In this document: one piece after another, positions 24,288 to 36,300 of the stretch
Position numbering within the stretch: the first letter of the stretch is position 1
How the letters are laid out: every line of letters begins with the position of its first letter
NCBI GenBank assembly: GCA_944474755.1
Contig: OX104122.1
Coordinates: forward strand, 27,059,956-27,123,955
Length of the DNA: 64,000 bases
Direction of reading: 5' to 3'
DNA from: Limnoperna fortunei
Taxonomy: Eukaryota > Mollusca > Bivalvia > Mytilida > Modiolidae
Position numbers and translations under genes: made by a program
The notes under the pieces: model-generated
Databases searched by the model: none
What the model saw: only the letters and a program-made list of their open reading frames with translations
Told to the model about the DNA's origin: nothing

Positions 24288-25981
24288 TCAACTTCGCAAA
24301 GATTTTGTATAAAAAAAAGTTTTGTTCAATAAGTTGCATAATCTGATTAAGTTGAAAATAATAATACGAATAATTTTCAATTTAAATAATATATATGGAT
24401 AAAATTAAAACGACTATTCGATGAAAAATGAGGTCATCATACAATTAAACTATTCTCCATTTAATTCTGGAAAATGATATTCGCATGAAGTTGTTGCGGC
24501 TGTGGTCTTAAGTAGAAGTCTTTAAACTGGTTAACTATTTGTTACACAAATCGGTTTTTTTTTTTTGCGAAACGTAATCTTGCCACAACCTTGTCTTATA
24601 GTACATGTACAACCTTCTGTTATTGACCGTTTCGCGTTATCATCATACGGCGACTTTAAGGTACTTGGATGTCCAGGGATCTCTAGTATCGCTATCTGGT
24701 GACCAAATAGTGACAAGATGGCGGACCTCCATATGTTCATTTTTCCGACGCAGTCGGTATTATATTCACTTTTTACCCTTTGACCTCATGACACTTCACC
24801 TCTCGAAAAAGCAAGTCACGTGATCGCAATTCTGTTTCTTGACTAGTCAAAAACCAATTACACGGGGGTTCGGAACAGGGTGGTAAATTGGACAGGGTTT
24901 CGAAACAGGCATGATGGTAAATTGGCAATTCATCTTTCAAATTGTGTACTATTATTATTAGATTTTGCCGTCTGTTTGTTTATACAATTATTTCATAGTG
25001 CAATTTAAGTATTAAGAACGATAGAGATGAACTGCAGTTTGTAAAATTTTATATCAAACAACTTGTACAAAAATGTTAAATAGCGCAAATTTAAACGCAT
25101 ATTAACACGCTGGATTTTTGAGGGCTTTTACGTGTAAAAAAGACGAAGAGAAGAAATTTTAATTAATTTCCTTAATAAATACAAATTAACAATCATTTTA
25201 TATACATGTTGATATTAAATCAAATGTATTATTATTGTTCTTGGGCGTCCGTCGTAGTACTCACATAGATAGAGAGGTGTGGCTCTAATTGTAAAGCATA
25301 CTTTGCTTATTCAGTAAATTTTAAGCTATAAACATTTTATTTAAAAATTTCTAATATTCAATTTCTCTACATTATTGTAAAACTGCTTTGGTGCTCGCAG
25401 AAAAACTTCAGTTCTATATCTTGGGCAGTGGGTTTCAATACATAGTGCTTGAAATAAACGTTCTGGAATACATGTACAACAAAGTGCATGTAGTTGTATA
25501 TAAATTATCAATTTTAGGTTAATTGTATGCTTGGTAAATTTGTTAATATCGAAAACACGTAAATAAAATAATCTGTTGAAATATAAAAACACATATGAGG
25601 GGGGGGGGACACACATACATAAATTAATAATTTCAAACTCGTTTCACCTGGGACTTGTGTTAATTTATAGGTTCATGATTTCTTTTACGTAGTAATAATT
25701 GTCCGTCAGTACTTCCCCCCAAAAAATTCCATCAAACATTTCTGGTCTATTGAATATTGAAACGGGGAATTTGTATGACAATAATGGCGATTCGTAGTTC
25801 AATTCATAACTCATTTTATATCTTTGCTGCGTCGGTTATCTTTTTTAAAGATAGTACTTGTTTACACGGTAAATTCAATGTAGATACTTAACCATTGAAA
25901 ATCTAATAAAACATCAAGAGGCAAAAGTGTTTCTTTTTATTTGAAGAATAACATATCAAATTTTCATTGTTTCGCGAAGTT
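24288..25981. mobile_element. probable inserted element splitting the repeat at 24095/25990
   Basis: Ends CAACTTCGCAAAGATTTTG and CATTGTTTCGCGAAGTTT are short inverted matches. The interior block 24735-25075 recurs inverted at 58290-58600, so it is mobile. No transposase was recognised. Confidence 0.5.
24735..25075 (+). repeat. ~330-bp dispersed repeat, inverted copy at 58290-58600
   Basis: Shared landmarks are CGCAGTCGGTATTATATT, CCTTTGACCTCATGACACTT, AAGCAAGTCACGTGATCG, GATGAACTGCAGTTTGTAAA and TATCAAACAACTTGTA. Identity is high over most of the length. Confidence 0.85.
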
Positions 25982-25989
25982 TCCCTTTA

Positions 25990-26054
25990 AGGAAGAACGA
26001 ACGAATGGACGACGTGGGTAAAACAGTATACCCCTCTTCTTCGAAGCGGGGGTA
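25990..26054 (+). repeat. right end of the interrupted dispersed repeat
   Basis: AGAACGAACGAATGGACGAC and GTAAAACAGTATACCCCTCT, then TTCTTCGAAGCGGGGGTAT, match the 3' end of the repeat at 9660-9985. Confidence 0.75.
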
Positions 26055-26144
26055 TAATAAACACTATGCTTTGTATTTAAAACTAGAAATGAACTCTCGA
26101 ATCACTGACATGCATTTATCTCCACAAATCGTATCCATCTAGAA

Positions 26145-26305
26145 TTAACCAGCATTGTCTACGTTCGGATCATTAAGCAATTCGTCTTTTTCGGAAGCTT
26201 TAACTGTAAGTTCGTAATCTTCCATATTTGGTGCTTTTTCACTCGTAGCTGTTTGGCACGCTGTGCTAAACAATCCAAAGAAAGCTCCACCAATCAAAAG
26301 TATTC
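26145..26305 (-). CDS. SLC16-like transporter exon 5 (helix 12, cytoplasmic tail, stop)
   Basis: Encodes ILLIGGAFFGLFSTACQ, then a hydrophilic acidic tail ending VDNAG and a TAA stop at 26145-26147. It has a TTTCACAG acceptor. Confidence 0.9.
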
Positions 26306-28809
26306 CTGTGAAATAAAATAAAAGTGTTTGGTTATTGGAAAGAATATTTTCGTCTTTTTACATTCTAAACATTTAAATTTGTTAACCCATGTTTATAATG
26401 ATTTTCTTTGATTGCAAAGAAAACAAGTATTTAGAAATGTTACCGTTTTGATATATGTTTTCTACATCGTAATTTAAAAGAACTTGATGACGAGTATCAT
26501 TTTTTCCTATGTTGTAAAAATAACTCAACTATTAGAAAGGAATTTTTAATATAAATGATCTTAAACCAACTTTCGTGTTATCAACCACTGGAAAAACTAA
26601 AATTTATTGTGACCTTTTGTATTTGTTGAGACACGTCCTGATTATAGCTGAAATATTGCTTGCTGGACGTTAAACATCAATCAATCAATATTTTTTGAGG
26701 TAGCATTATAATGTAGGCTAAATATAATGCACGTTCCCAACACAACCTGAAACAACAATAGACAAGAAAGTAATATACAGAGACTGCAGTAAGGATTGTT
26801 TTTGTTTGTTTGTTTGATGTTAAACGCCACTTTCAGCAATGTTTAAGCTATTTCGTGGCGTCCAGTTTTTTTTTTTTTTTTTTGGGGGGGGGGGGGGGGT
26901 GAAGAACGGCGGAGAAACCCCCCCTAAGCCCCCTCTACCTGCGGCAGGAAAACTGACAATTCTTGTCAATTAAGATTAAGATTGGAGTCGAGTACACCCT
27001 GCTTGCAGTGAGATTGTAAGGATTATAGAGACTTGATTGACGTACCGTCAAATTATTATATTCAAAGAAAATTATATAAAAATATCTTACGTTTCCCTTA
27101 TAATAATTAAGCTTATTTTACGTAATTGATTGCTCAGATTTTCATTTTAACTAGCCTGGATTTAAAATCAATTTGTGGAAAGTATAATGAGTATATAAAG
27201 CTCTGAGCATTATCAGTATCATTCGACACATGTCAGACATTAACTTAGCAGGCTGATTAAGAGAATCTTACAATATGAACAATCTTACGATATGAACCAA
27301 GTCGTGTATTTTGTATTTATTTATTGGAAACCATGTAATATAATTTAAGTCCTAAAATGATAGAGTTACGGGATTATTTTAATAAAGCAGACGAACAATA
27401 TACAAGTTATGGAAATGTTTTTGTTTCTTTGTTTGTTTGTATGAAAGGTGTTTAACGCCACTTTCAGCATTTTGTCAGCTCTATCATAGCGGCCAGTTTT
27501 TATTGGAGGGAATCGGAGTTCTCTGAGAAAACCCCGGACCTGCGGTAGGAAAAGTGACAATCATTTTTTGACAATTAAGATTGGAGTTGAGCACACCCTG
27601 CCGCAGTGAGACTCGAACCCACATCCTCAGTGTTGACAGACAACGTGATCAATTATAGATGACTAACTACCTGAACCCCTCGGCCACCGAGGACCAAGTT
27701 ATGTAAATGTGAAATAATCACAATGTATTAGTATTATACCAAAAGAATCAAAAACTTACCTGCTGTGACAAAAGAGTCGCCGTAAGAACCTCCATAATCA
27801 ATAATAAAACCTTCAATGCAATAATAATAATTAGTTAATCAGATTGTGCGCTGTATGTTTATACATAGTGAAATTCACCATATAAAAATGTAGTTTCTTT
27901 TAACCAATGAATTTGTTTGGTTTTTTTCTCTTGTAATCATTATAAATTATACTGAATTCGGTTGAATTAAAACTAATTTCTTAAATAGTAAGGAGTTTAT
28001 ATATACACTACACTATAGGATTCTGAACCGACTTCGACTGGAGAAACTTGTCGTCGAGGTGATAGTTTGAGATTCGTTGATGAAACCATTATCTATGGGC
28101 AGCCATTTGGGCAAAAATTAACAAAACTTTAGAAACCGACGGTTAACATAAATCGGACACAAAAAAAACCCCAAAAACCAAAACAACAGACATACATTTT
28201 TACGAACAGACGTTAAAAGATAAAAACAGGCTTAAACTTTAAGAACAAACAACAATTTGGACAAAAATGAATAAAATTTTAGAAACAGACGATAAACTAA
28301 AAAGAGAGACAAACAGCAAAAACAGACATAAAATTGTAATAACAGACGTTAAAATATTAAAAGAGACGTGTTTAGAAACAGACGCTAGATGTCGAGGCTG
28401 CCCAAAATTATTGCATGGGAACTCTTTATACCATCGCAAAAATATGTGTGTATAGTTTCAAAGTAAAAATTGTATATGACTATTTTCTGTTGAAAATTTT
28501 TGCGTCATGGGATGGTTCCCAGGCCCAACTCACAGAGCTTACTAGAGCAGCACATATACTGTACCCTCTTGTTGCAGAATTGCAACCTTACAATCCGAAA
28601 AGGACAATCGCGGACTATAGTATGTTTTTGAAGAGTGCCAAGCTCATTGCACGATTAAAAACTATTATGAACATTCTGAAAAAGGGTAAGCACTTGATTC
28701 ATCGTATACTCGCAACAAAAGATTGATTTCCACCTACAAAACACGCGAAACATTTACGACATTTACAGTGACAGTCAAATTATCCTGTAAATTTTTCATC
28801 CCTTTTCCA

Positions 28810-28887
<78 letters not shown>

Positions 28888-31800
28888 AATAAATCAATCA
28901 TTACTATTTTCAACGTTAAGGAACACTATTCATTAAGTTAAAACTCAGTATCTGATTTCGTGGATTTTTTTTTGCTTTAGGTAAATTATTGTGGGCAAAC
29001 CTCTGTCTGTTGACCAACAGACTTCCGGTTATCATTGTTAATTTACAGTTTAAGCAAAATAAAAATATTCCAACAAATTAAGGTTAGTGTAGAATTTATT
29101 CGCAGTTTACTGTATTTCAATTCGATGACGCCGGCTATTTAACAACCTTAAAATATACTGTTAATTATGAGAAGGGATACATATTTTAACATTTTACTTG
29201 AAAGGCGGCGTGTCAACAATATTGTTGTGAGCGCTAGACCGACTTCGCGCATGGCGAGTTTAACATCAGTCTTAACTGACAAAGCAGACAAGCCAAGGAT
29301 TTTAAGTGTTCCTGTAAATTGTCGTAAGTTCTTTGGGTACTCGGCTCATTAGCCCAATGACTCGTTGACGTTGTTATGCTGCAAATTGCTGAAAGTGTTT
29401 CGCATTTCTGCAGTCTCTGTCGATAATTCAGCAAGAGAACACTTGCTCAAATACAAATGTAAGTATACTCGTAAATATGCATCGTTTATTGTGGGACAAA
29501 TAAGCAGTTGTATATTAAATATTGCTTGTTTGTTTCTTAGTACACATGTGTAAATTCATACCTGCGAGCGGAGGACCTATGAGAGTCCCAATTCCTACAT
29601 ACGTCATAAGGTATCCGATACCATGAGCCACCTTGTCATGGCCTAATATCTTGATCACCATACTGCTTACAACTGTCCAACAGCATCCAGAATAACTTCC
29701 AAGAATACATGCATATATCAATTTTGCATGGAATGAGTAACTAAAAACTGGAAACAACATTGTCGATAAACCCAACAAGCTCAATACACCAAACAGCATG
29801 ATTAATTCGTCGATACTACGACTATTGCTAGCCATACCAAATAATATCCGTCCAATGCAGCCACATATTCCGGCTATCGATAAAAACATCGACACTTCCA
29901 TTTTGGTTGAGTTTGTTTGTAAGCAATATTCCGGAAAATGTGTGTAGACTAAAAAGATGCTTATTACTGCCAAAAACAAACCAAAACACAAACAAAACAT
30001 ACTTCGATTCCTTACTATTTCAAAATATGACAACATGGAATCTCTGAATCCTTGCTTTCGGGTTTGATTTGCGATTTTCATTGCGGATTCGATTTCCGAA
30101 TATCTTAAGGTAGCGCCAAACACAAAGTTCTGTAGTGCAAGGCCACCGAGTAACAAAAAAAATCCAGTATAGCTGTAAGTTTCGTAAATCAATTGATACA
30201 CTGGTGTTAACATGAATGGTCCTATTCCTGCACCAGACACTGCGATTCCACAAGCCAAATTTCGTCTCTTTTCGAAATTGAATGCTAACACAATATATCC
30301 TGCATTATAACAGATCCCTAAACCAGTTCCTTCAGAAATAAAGAACGATTTATTAATCAAATTATTGGTAAATCGGATATAGCCGTTATAATAGTTAAAA
30401 CAACGGTTTTATTTTGCTCTTATAATAAATCGCTTTCAAGATGGAGGTGGGTCTTGTAATGATGATCACGTGATTTCATAAAAACTTGGGGCACTTTATG
30501 TGGAAAAAGGCAACATTTGAAACGAAATGGATGGCTTAGGCAAAACTAAACATGTGCTGATTTGTGCCTGGGTGCAAAGCACACACGAAACATAAATTTA
30601 TGAAAGCTTTATGCCATTTTCACGATGTCGAAAGACAGTGCGTTGAGGAAAGTACCCTAAATAAAATCACGTGATACCATAAACTCATATGCCAAAATAT
30701 ATAACCACCTATCTTGAAAACGGTGCATCATTTCTAACCGACAACGAACATCTCTGTTCTTAATGAGAAAAGGCTGACATAAAGAAACATACTTTTCTGT
30801 GATGCACTAAGTTGTTGTTCGACTTTAAAACTGGCATCAATGTTTGGATACTGGATCACACTCTTTGTACGCGAAACTCTTAGAGATGTATGTAAAGTAG
30901 AACGGAAACTGAACAAACTTTTAAAAAATTTATCAAAAAAGGAAAGAAAAAAGAAACATTAACATTTTCTTTCATTAGTGTTTAAGGGGGGGGGGGGTAA
31001 ATAATTAACGTGCTGCGAACTGTATCCAATCAAAAAAAGGCTATAATATAAGAAGGTTGCTACATTAATGATTTAATCATGGACTTTTTAAACATGTTAT
31101 TAAACAATGTCATTTAACTCTCAAATTTTAATAATTTCTACCTGTTTGAAACGAAACATACAATAACGCTGGACGAAGTGGACTTAATCTGAGAAAGTGA
31201 GTATCGAAAAGCCTCAAAGACGACAAACGATAAAGTCACCACTTCCGTCCAGGGTTATTATCCGTTTCGTTTCAAACTAATGGAAATTATTAAAATTTGA
31301 GAGTTAAATGACATTAGAAACATAAAGGTAGGGTTTTTAATGAAGATGATTCAATTCGGAACAGAAATAATTACAAACCCGTGTAGATAGAGGTAAAGTA
31401 ATTTTTTTTTATTTTTGAATGTTGGCGGGTATAGACTTTGTTTCTTCCCTTCTCCCACACTGTAACAAAATCGACCCAGTATTATTTGAAAGCGCAAGAA
31501 AATCGATTTTTACAAGCCCCTGTGATTGGGTCGATGATAGCTGTATTAGCCGAAGTCAACGCCGAGGGCTAATACAGTTATCCAAGGCCCAATGCCGCTT
31601 CCCATGGACTTTATACATGTGCAATATGAAAACGGAAATTAAATGACACTCTTATTAACCATTTGAGTAAATTTAAGTACCGTTTTGTCTTTGACCAATA
31701 TAGCTATACTCGATCCAATGCGGCAATATGTTCAATATGAAAAACCCTCAGTATGGAAATGTATTTTTTTTTCTTGAAAATTCTGCTGTAGCAATATCTA

Positions 31801-34204
31801 TATATTGACCTTAAAATTTATATTTATTCCTCCTTTAAAGTGCTATACCTGCTAAAATTCCAAAGGTGAAAAACGTCCATTTTATGTCTTGGACAAATGC
31901 TGTAGCTATTAGTCCTACAGAAAAGATTAGAGTCCCTGAGAACATTGCTATTCTGCAGTTGAACTTGTTAATTATGGCGCTGGCAAGCGGTCCTGGAAGT
32001 AAAAAAAAATAACAATTCTTATATGACGTCCTGGTTTAGCTATGTAAAAAAGCCGTGTTAAAATTCCAATAAATTTAGTTCGCACATGTATGCGTAATCT
32101 GTGTGTTTTAAGTAAATGTCAAAACTAACATAAAAATAACTTTTTTTATGTGTTTTGCATAATTATTGTCATTGTTAATAATGCTGTAAATGTAGTCTGA
32201 ATTCTGAGATTTTTATGAATCAACATAGTAAATGTGTTTTCTTACAATTCTACAGTATTACACGCGGGGGGGGGGGGGGGGGGGGGTACTTGAAACAGCC
32301 ATACACTAACCCATATTTATATGCCGCTTCAATGTACAGATTACCGACATTACCGTATTTGTCATAATTAGTTTGTTTGTTTGATGTTTAACGCTTTCAT
32401 CAATTTTTCAGCCATTTCATGGCGTCCAGTTTTTATTAAGGGGGAAGCCGGAGTATCCCGAGAAAACCCCGAACCGCGGCAGGAAAACTGGCAATCCTTG
32501 TTAAGATTGGAGTCTAGTACACTCTGCCCGCAGTATGACTCGAATCCGCAATCTCAGTGTTGGCAGACCACGTGATAGTAGACAAACTACCTTAACCACT
32601 GAGGCCCCTCATAATTAGAATTGCAATAATTCATGTATAGCATACTAATACTTTATTGCAGTTTGACTTGAGTTTGCATTATATTCGTGATATTTTATTC
32701 TTCGCTATCGCTAGGGAAAAAATACATACGAATACAAGACCCACCCATGATAAAACGATTATAAAGTATGTCATGCATGAATTATTTCTTAAGTATAAAT
32801 TTGAAATTGTACCATTATTCGTTCGGGTGTATGCCGGTCTTTGAATTACCCAAGATAGTTTCCTCATAATCACTGTCGATCTTTCTAACACCAGAACCCG
32901 GAAATCGGAAATGAAGAACAGAGAATTTTTAATTAAAATTATTTATGCGTTTTTGTGTGTTTGTTTAAATATGTAAGCTTTGTCTCGTAAAATAAAGGAT
33001 CATCACATTGTGATAACAGACGTAAAAACATCGGTGTCACTGGCTAGTCGACACGGGGAGTGTGAGTTTGAATTTGATTTGAGGCCATTAAGGTGTGCTC
33101 GATGTCAATATCTTTATTAGCAAGAAAGGCAGTGGCTTTTGATTAGATATATTGACATTATTCTCATTTAAAAACGATGATATAGATGTAAACGTACTGA
33201 ACATATTCAAACAAACAAACAATTTCGCTCCGCAAATACACTAAACTTCTGTAGGCTTGTTTGTTTATTTGTTTATATGTTACGCCACGTTAGTTATATT
33301 GTGTCGCACATTGTTTCCTGAAAGGGGTAACTAGAGTACATCCACACAATCCCCGACCTTTGTCAAGAAAGTAGACAATTCTTATAAATTAAGGTTATCC
33401 TTGGTGCCTTGGTCACGTGGTCTGTCAACACTGAGATTGCGCCGGGGTTCGAGTCTCACTGCGGGCAGGGTGCGCTCAACTCCAATCTTATAACTGACCA
33501 GATACAATAATGTAGCTCTTTTAGGAGCTACATTATTGTAGCTAATAACTGACAAGGGTTGCCAGTTTTCCAGCATCAAAAGTTTTCTTGTATTATATAT
33601 GTTATAATGCATGCACTTATCAATATATTTCGGGGACACAATTTCCCGAAGTTGTGTTATATCGAGAGAAGTGTGATATATAGGGTTTATTTACGTGATG
33701 CTATATCGTGGTCTAAAATGTGGATTAATTACAGAATAGATTGGAATAACCTCAAATTAATTATCCAATAAAAAACTAATGATTTTTGTATGAAGTGTAA
33801 TATTTTCGACTAACTTATTTGTTTGTCATGTACCACATCGATCTACATTCAGGCGTTAAAATCAGCCCAGTACTAGTAAATAATACATTTTTCAATATCA
33901 TTCTGGAAAATACATGTTCACTGTAGCATTGTAATGTGTAGTTTATGAGCAATAATATGCATTCATTCATAAAATGGTGAATATTGATTTACAACGCGTG
34001 CATATAATTACCTGCGAATGATATTAATGCTAAAAATAGTGCAATCACCCATGTTGTTTGTAATATACCAGCTTTAAATTTCTCCAGAAATGCAATATAA
34101 ATCATTCCACTAGCATACTGACAATATCCCACGATGGCGTGTTCTCCAAAAGATGCACCAAGAATAATCCACGCCCATCCATGGTCTGGCTTCGTTAAAG
34201 CCAT
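26145..34204 (-). CDS. SLC16-family monocarboxylate transporter-like protein (5 exons, complete)
   Basis: A proton-linked or facilitative plasma-membrane carrier of the major facilitator superfamily; the substrate cannot be told from sequence. Five exons join in consistent phase 1 to about 438 residues. Exon 1 has the SLC16 signature around the first membrane helix (PDHGWAWIILGASF; the usual G after D is H). Exon 2 gives GPLASAIINKFNCR (residues ~65-78), the classic loop after helix 2. Exon 3 gives TGLGICYNAG, then FEKRRNLACGIAVSGAGIG, helices 4-10, the helix-8 arginine (IGRILFG, near residue 273), and GPPLAG. Exons 4 and 5 give helices 11 and 12, then a ~35-residue acidic tail (KASEKDELLNDPNVDN). 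The central cytoplasmic loop is short. No stop or frameshift interrupts it, so it is probably functional. Similar carriers in molluscs often annotate as MCT9/12/14-like; I do not assign a member. Confidence 0.93.
26795..27020 (-). repeat. SINE copy, reverse orientation, with homopolymer expansion
   Basis: Begins GTTTGTTTGTTTGATG and contains TTTAAGCTATTTCGTGGCG, then T and G runs of about 17-18 bases, then CCTGCGGCAGGAAAACTG. The head end is missing. In transporter intron 4. Confidence 0.78.
27425..27705 (-). repeat. SINE copy, reverse orientation, near full length
   Basis: Runs from the GTTTGTTTGTATGAAAGG tail through ACCTGCGGTAGGAAAAG and CACCCTGCCGCAGTGAGAC to CCTCGGCCACCGAGG at the head. 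Confidence 0.88.
27760..27810 (-). CDS. SLC16-like transporter exon 4 (51 nt)
   Basis: Encodes FIIDYGGSYGDSFVTA, matching the FDxTGSYxxSF motif between helices 10 and 11 in SLC16 proteins. It has a TTGAAG acceptor and a GTAAGT donor. Confidence 0.9.
28150..28400. repeat. A-rich degenerate duplication
   Basis: AAAACTTTAGAAACCGACG near 28121-28140 recurs as AAAATTTTAGAAACAGACGA near 28273. AACAGACGTTAAAA recurs several times. Confidence 0.5.
28523..28685 (+). CDS. possible single exon of unknown gene, antisense inside transporter intron 3
   Basis: A 163-nt open stretch between a TTCCCAG acceptor and a GTAAGC donor, encoding AQLTELTRAAHILYPLVAEL and then QPYNPKRTIADYSMFLKSAK. Composition looks protein-like and the open frame extends beyond both splice sites. 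I recognise no family and find no partner exon. It could be a decayed transposon ORF. Confidence 0.25.
28814..28883. repeat. CT dinucleotide microsatellite (~35 units)
   Basis: An uninterrupted TC/CT run in transporter intron 3. Confidence 0.97.
29562..30329 (-). CDS. SLC16-like transporter exon 3 (helices 4-10)
   Basis: A 768-nt open exon from TGLGICYNAG to GPPLA. It has a CTGAAG acceptor and a GTATGA donor. In-frame ATGs upstream of 30329 lie in the intron and are not starts. Confidence 0.94.
31106..31315. mobile_element. foldback element, ~210 bp
   Basis: Left arm AATGTCATTTAACTCTCAAA and right arm TTTGAGAGTTAAATGACATT are inverse copies. Pairing continues through GTTTGAAACGAAAC and GTTTCGTTTCAAAC; the centre is diverged. 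In transporter intron 2. Confidence 0.85.
31520..31590. repeat. short hairpin repeat
   Basis: GGGTCGATGATAGCTGTATT faces AATACAGTTATCCAAGGCCC. A related sequence with AGCTGTATTGGCC lies at 54340-54395 and another near 49650. Confidence 0.6.
31849..31992 (-). CDS. SLC16-like transporter exon 2
   Basis: Encodes GPLASAIINKFNCRIAMFSG and a following helix (helix 3) to FTFGILA. It has a TTCCAG acceptor and a GTATAG donor, phase 1. The exon has no long ORF of its own and was found from family order and phase. Confidence 0.92.
32266..32286. repeat. poly-G run
   Basis: 21 consecutive G. Shorter G/C runs also occur near 22079, 26884, 30987 and 34686. Confidence 0.95.
32368..32612 (-). repeat. SINE copy, reverse orientation
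   Basis: Runs from TTTGTTTGTTTGATGTTTAA through CATGGCGTCCAGTTTTTATT and CTCTGCCCGCAGTATGACTC to CTACCTTAACCACTGAGG. In transporter intron 1. Confidence 0.88.
32685..32800. repeat. decayed relative of the foldback at 15946-16106
   Basis: TTATTCTTCGCTATCGCTAG and CATGAATTATTTCTTAAGTA match the centre and right end of that element; the arms no longer pair well. Confidence 0.6.
33243..33575. repeat. two SINE pieces in opposite orientation
   Basis: 33243-33390 reads as the 3' half on the minus strand. 33400-33575 reads as the head and B box on the plus strand (GGGGTTCGAGTCTCACTGC). A 47-bp hairpin insertion lies at 33499-33545 within the second piece. Confidence 0.7.
33499..33545. mobile_element. 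47-bp hairpin insertion with 8-bp target duplication
   Basis: CAATAATGTAGCTC and GAGCTACATTATTG pair around TTTTAG. TAACTGAC flanks both sides (33491-33498, 33546-33553). It interrupts a SINE body, which shows the pre-insertion state. Confidence 0.75.
34012..34204 (-). CDS. SLC16-like transporter exon 1
   Basis: The start codon is at 34202-34204 with an intact MALTKPDHGWAWIILGASF start. It encodes helices 1-2 and ends SFAG before GTAATT, phase 1. An untranslated upstream exon is possible but not identified. Confidence 0.92.
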
Positions 34205-34985
34205 AACGTACTTATCTCTGAATTCGTCTAATATAAAAATATATACAACAGTATTGATGATCTAAATTGAAGACGGCCCTAAAATCAACCATGCTTGAAT
34301 CAAATTGCATATATGATGGTTTAATAAGTTTTTTTTCTTATTAAGTGAAGTGTTTAGGATACAAACAACTACCAAGTTAAGAAGTGTGAAAAGAACCCAC
34401 AAACTATTGCAGATGGAATTTAGTAAAAGCACTATGGACATTTATAAACTCGATTTAAAACGTGCTTTAACTTTTCCTTTTTAACATCAAAACAAATAAG
34501 TAGAATAAATTAATGTGTTTTCTATGTACAGATTTCACGGTTACAGAGTGTTCCGAGTAGTGTGGGATGTTTTTAAGTATTTAACTATGAAATGCATGAG
34601 CAGTTGCTTTTTACATTTTCCTTCTGCTATTATATATTCATAAAATATAACAGTATTTTGTAATAACTTAGGGACAGACCATTTAACTTGAAAGGGGGGG
34701 GGGGGGCTTGGTTTTTTGTTTTGGTCAGAAAATTTTTTTCCACGGACAAAATATTTATTTTTTGAAGGCGTCGTGACAGAATATTTTTTACATGAATATC
34801 ATTATTTTATATAGCAGAAATCCTTCTTCAGAATATTTTTTTCTTACCCTCTGACATTTTCGGTGAGTCACAGGTAGTGTTTCCTATTCCTTGATTTGAC
34901 TTTTCCCTGGACAAGACAATGAGTAACTCGTCGGGTGTCTAATTAGAGGCAGGCACTGCTTACTCGTCCGGAGCACCTGAGTGCA

Positions 34986-35120
34986 CCCATAGTTTTTATT
35001 GGGTTCCGGTTACTCTATTTCTGTGTTTTATGTTTTTGGTTTTTGTGTTGTGTTTGTCTATATTCGGATTTGGAACTGTCCCTTGGCTTTTGGCTCTTGT
35101 TGTTCGGTCGGGTTTCTTTG
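34986..35120 (+). repeat. ~135-bp dispersed repeat, copy 1
   Basis: TTTTATTGGGTTCCGGTTAC, AACTGTCCCTTGGCTTTTGG and CTCTTGTTGTTCGGTCGG recur at 40611-40745. Confidence 0.85.
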
Positions 35121-36030
35121 CTTTTTTCTTAATGGAGATTTGTAACAAAAGATTTTCTTCTTAAGCTAACTATATAATGTCATTTTTGCAGCACTAAACT
35201 CGGGGCTTATGTGGCATCACTTTACAAGAATTGCCTCCCTTTACAAACATTTATAGATTTGTCTTTTTTGCAAATTATGGCAGAATACCGACGCACAGAC
35301 AACAGTGCCCCCATTTACACCATAACTAAGTGATATTTTTAATAGACTAAGTCTTCAGGCGGTATAAGTCTACAGAACACTGTCAAACTCATGTAAAATA
35401 TTTCCTTACAGTTCCTGTTATGTACTCAATTACAAAGCGATAAAAATAAGAATAACGCAATTATGACATGAACGGCTACTCATAGATAGCACAACACACA
35501 TTAGTATTTAGGTTACAATAGCCTAGTTATTTGTTTACAAGAGACCTGGAATTTGTTACCCCAAGATATTATGCAGAAGTAAATACACAGAGGCATCTGA
35601 TTGGATGCTGGAGTTCTGAAAATAGCAACAGTTAAAACATTATAATTATTATTATAAACATGATTAAAAATGTTCAATATTTGGAAGGAAATTTATAAGA
35701 GCCTGGAAAATTGAGCTTAAAACGATTAAAGAGGGAGGTTAGACATTTTGTCAGTGTCGTTTTAATCTGATTATTTCAACTAAAATTTTCGGTCATTTTT
35801 GCCGCATGACCTATACTTTTTTATTTAATAATGAGGTTTTACATTTCAACTTGCACAAAAAACTGTTTTCCGGGGGTAAATTTTAGAGGTTTTTGCACAA
35901 ATGACCTTTATTGCAAGTGGTACCATATGGGAAATTCATTGCAAATAATTGCGCTTTTGTAACCATAAGGTCCTTCCTAACAATATACAACTTGCAAAAT
36001 TATTATACGACGGTAATAACATATTGTGAC
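35121..36030. other. no gene seen
   Basis: Intergenic AT-rich sequence upstream of the transporter. No coding or repeat feature stands out. Confidence 0.5.
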
Positions 36031-36036
36031 TAAATG

Positions 36037-36300
36037 ACATTGTTTGTTTGTTTGAATGGTATTTAATGCCACTTTTGCATTTTTTAGCTATATCATGGCG
36101 TCCAGTCTTTATTTGTGGAGGAAGCCGGAGTACACGGAGAAAACCCCAGACCTTCGGTAGAAAAACTGGCAATCCTTGTTGACCAATGAAAATTTGAGTC
36201 GAGCGCACCGTGCCCGCAGTAAGACTGGAACTCGCAAACTCAGTGACGAACCACATAATCAATATTAGACGAACTGCCTTAACCACTCGTCACCATGGCC
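36037..36300 (-). repeat. SINE copy, reverse orientation
   Basis: Runs from TGTTTGTTTGTTTGAATGG through CATGGCGTCCAGTCTTTATT and CCAGACCTTCGGTAGAAAAA to CTGCCTTAACCACTCG. Confidence 0.85.

Noticed and set aside
29167..29352. 61-codon open frame ending near a GTAAGT
   Set aside because: One donor-like site alone, no acceptor or family match; inside a transporter intron.
30166..30360. ATG upstream of transporter exon 3 as an alternative start
   Set aside because: The residues before the acceptor at 30329 do not match the family while exons 1-2 supply the true N-terminus in phase.
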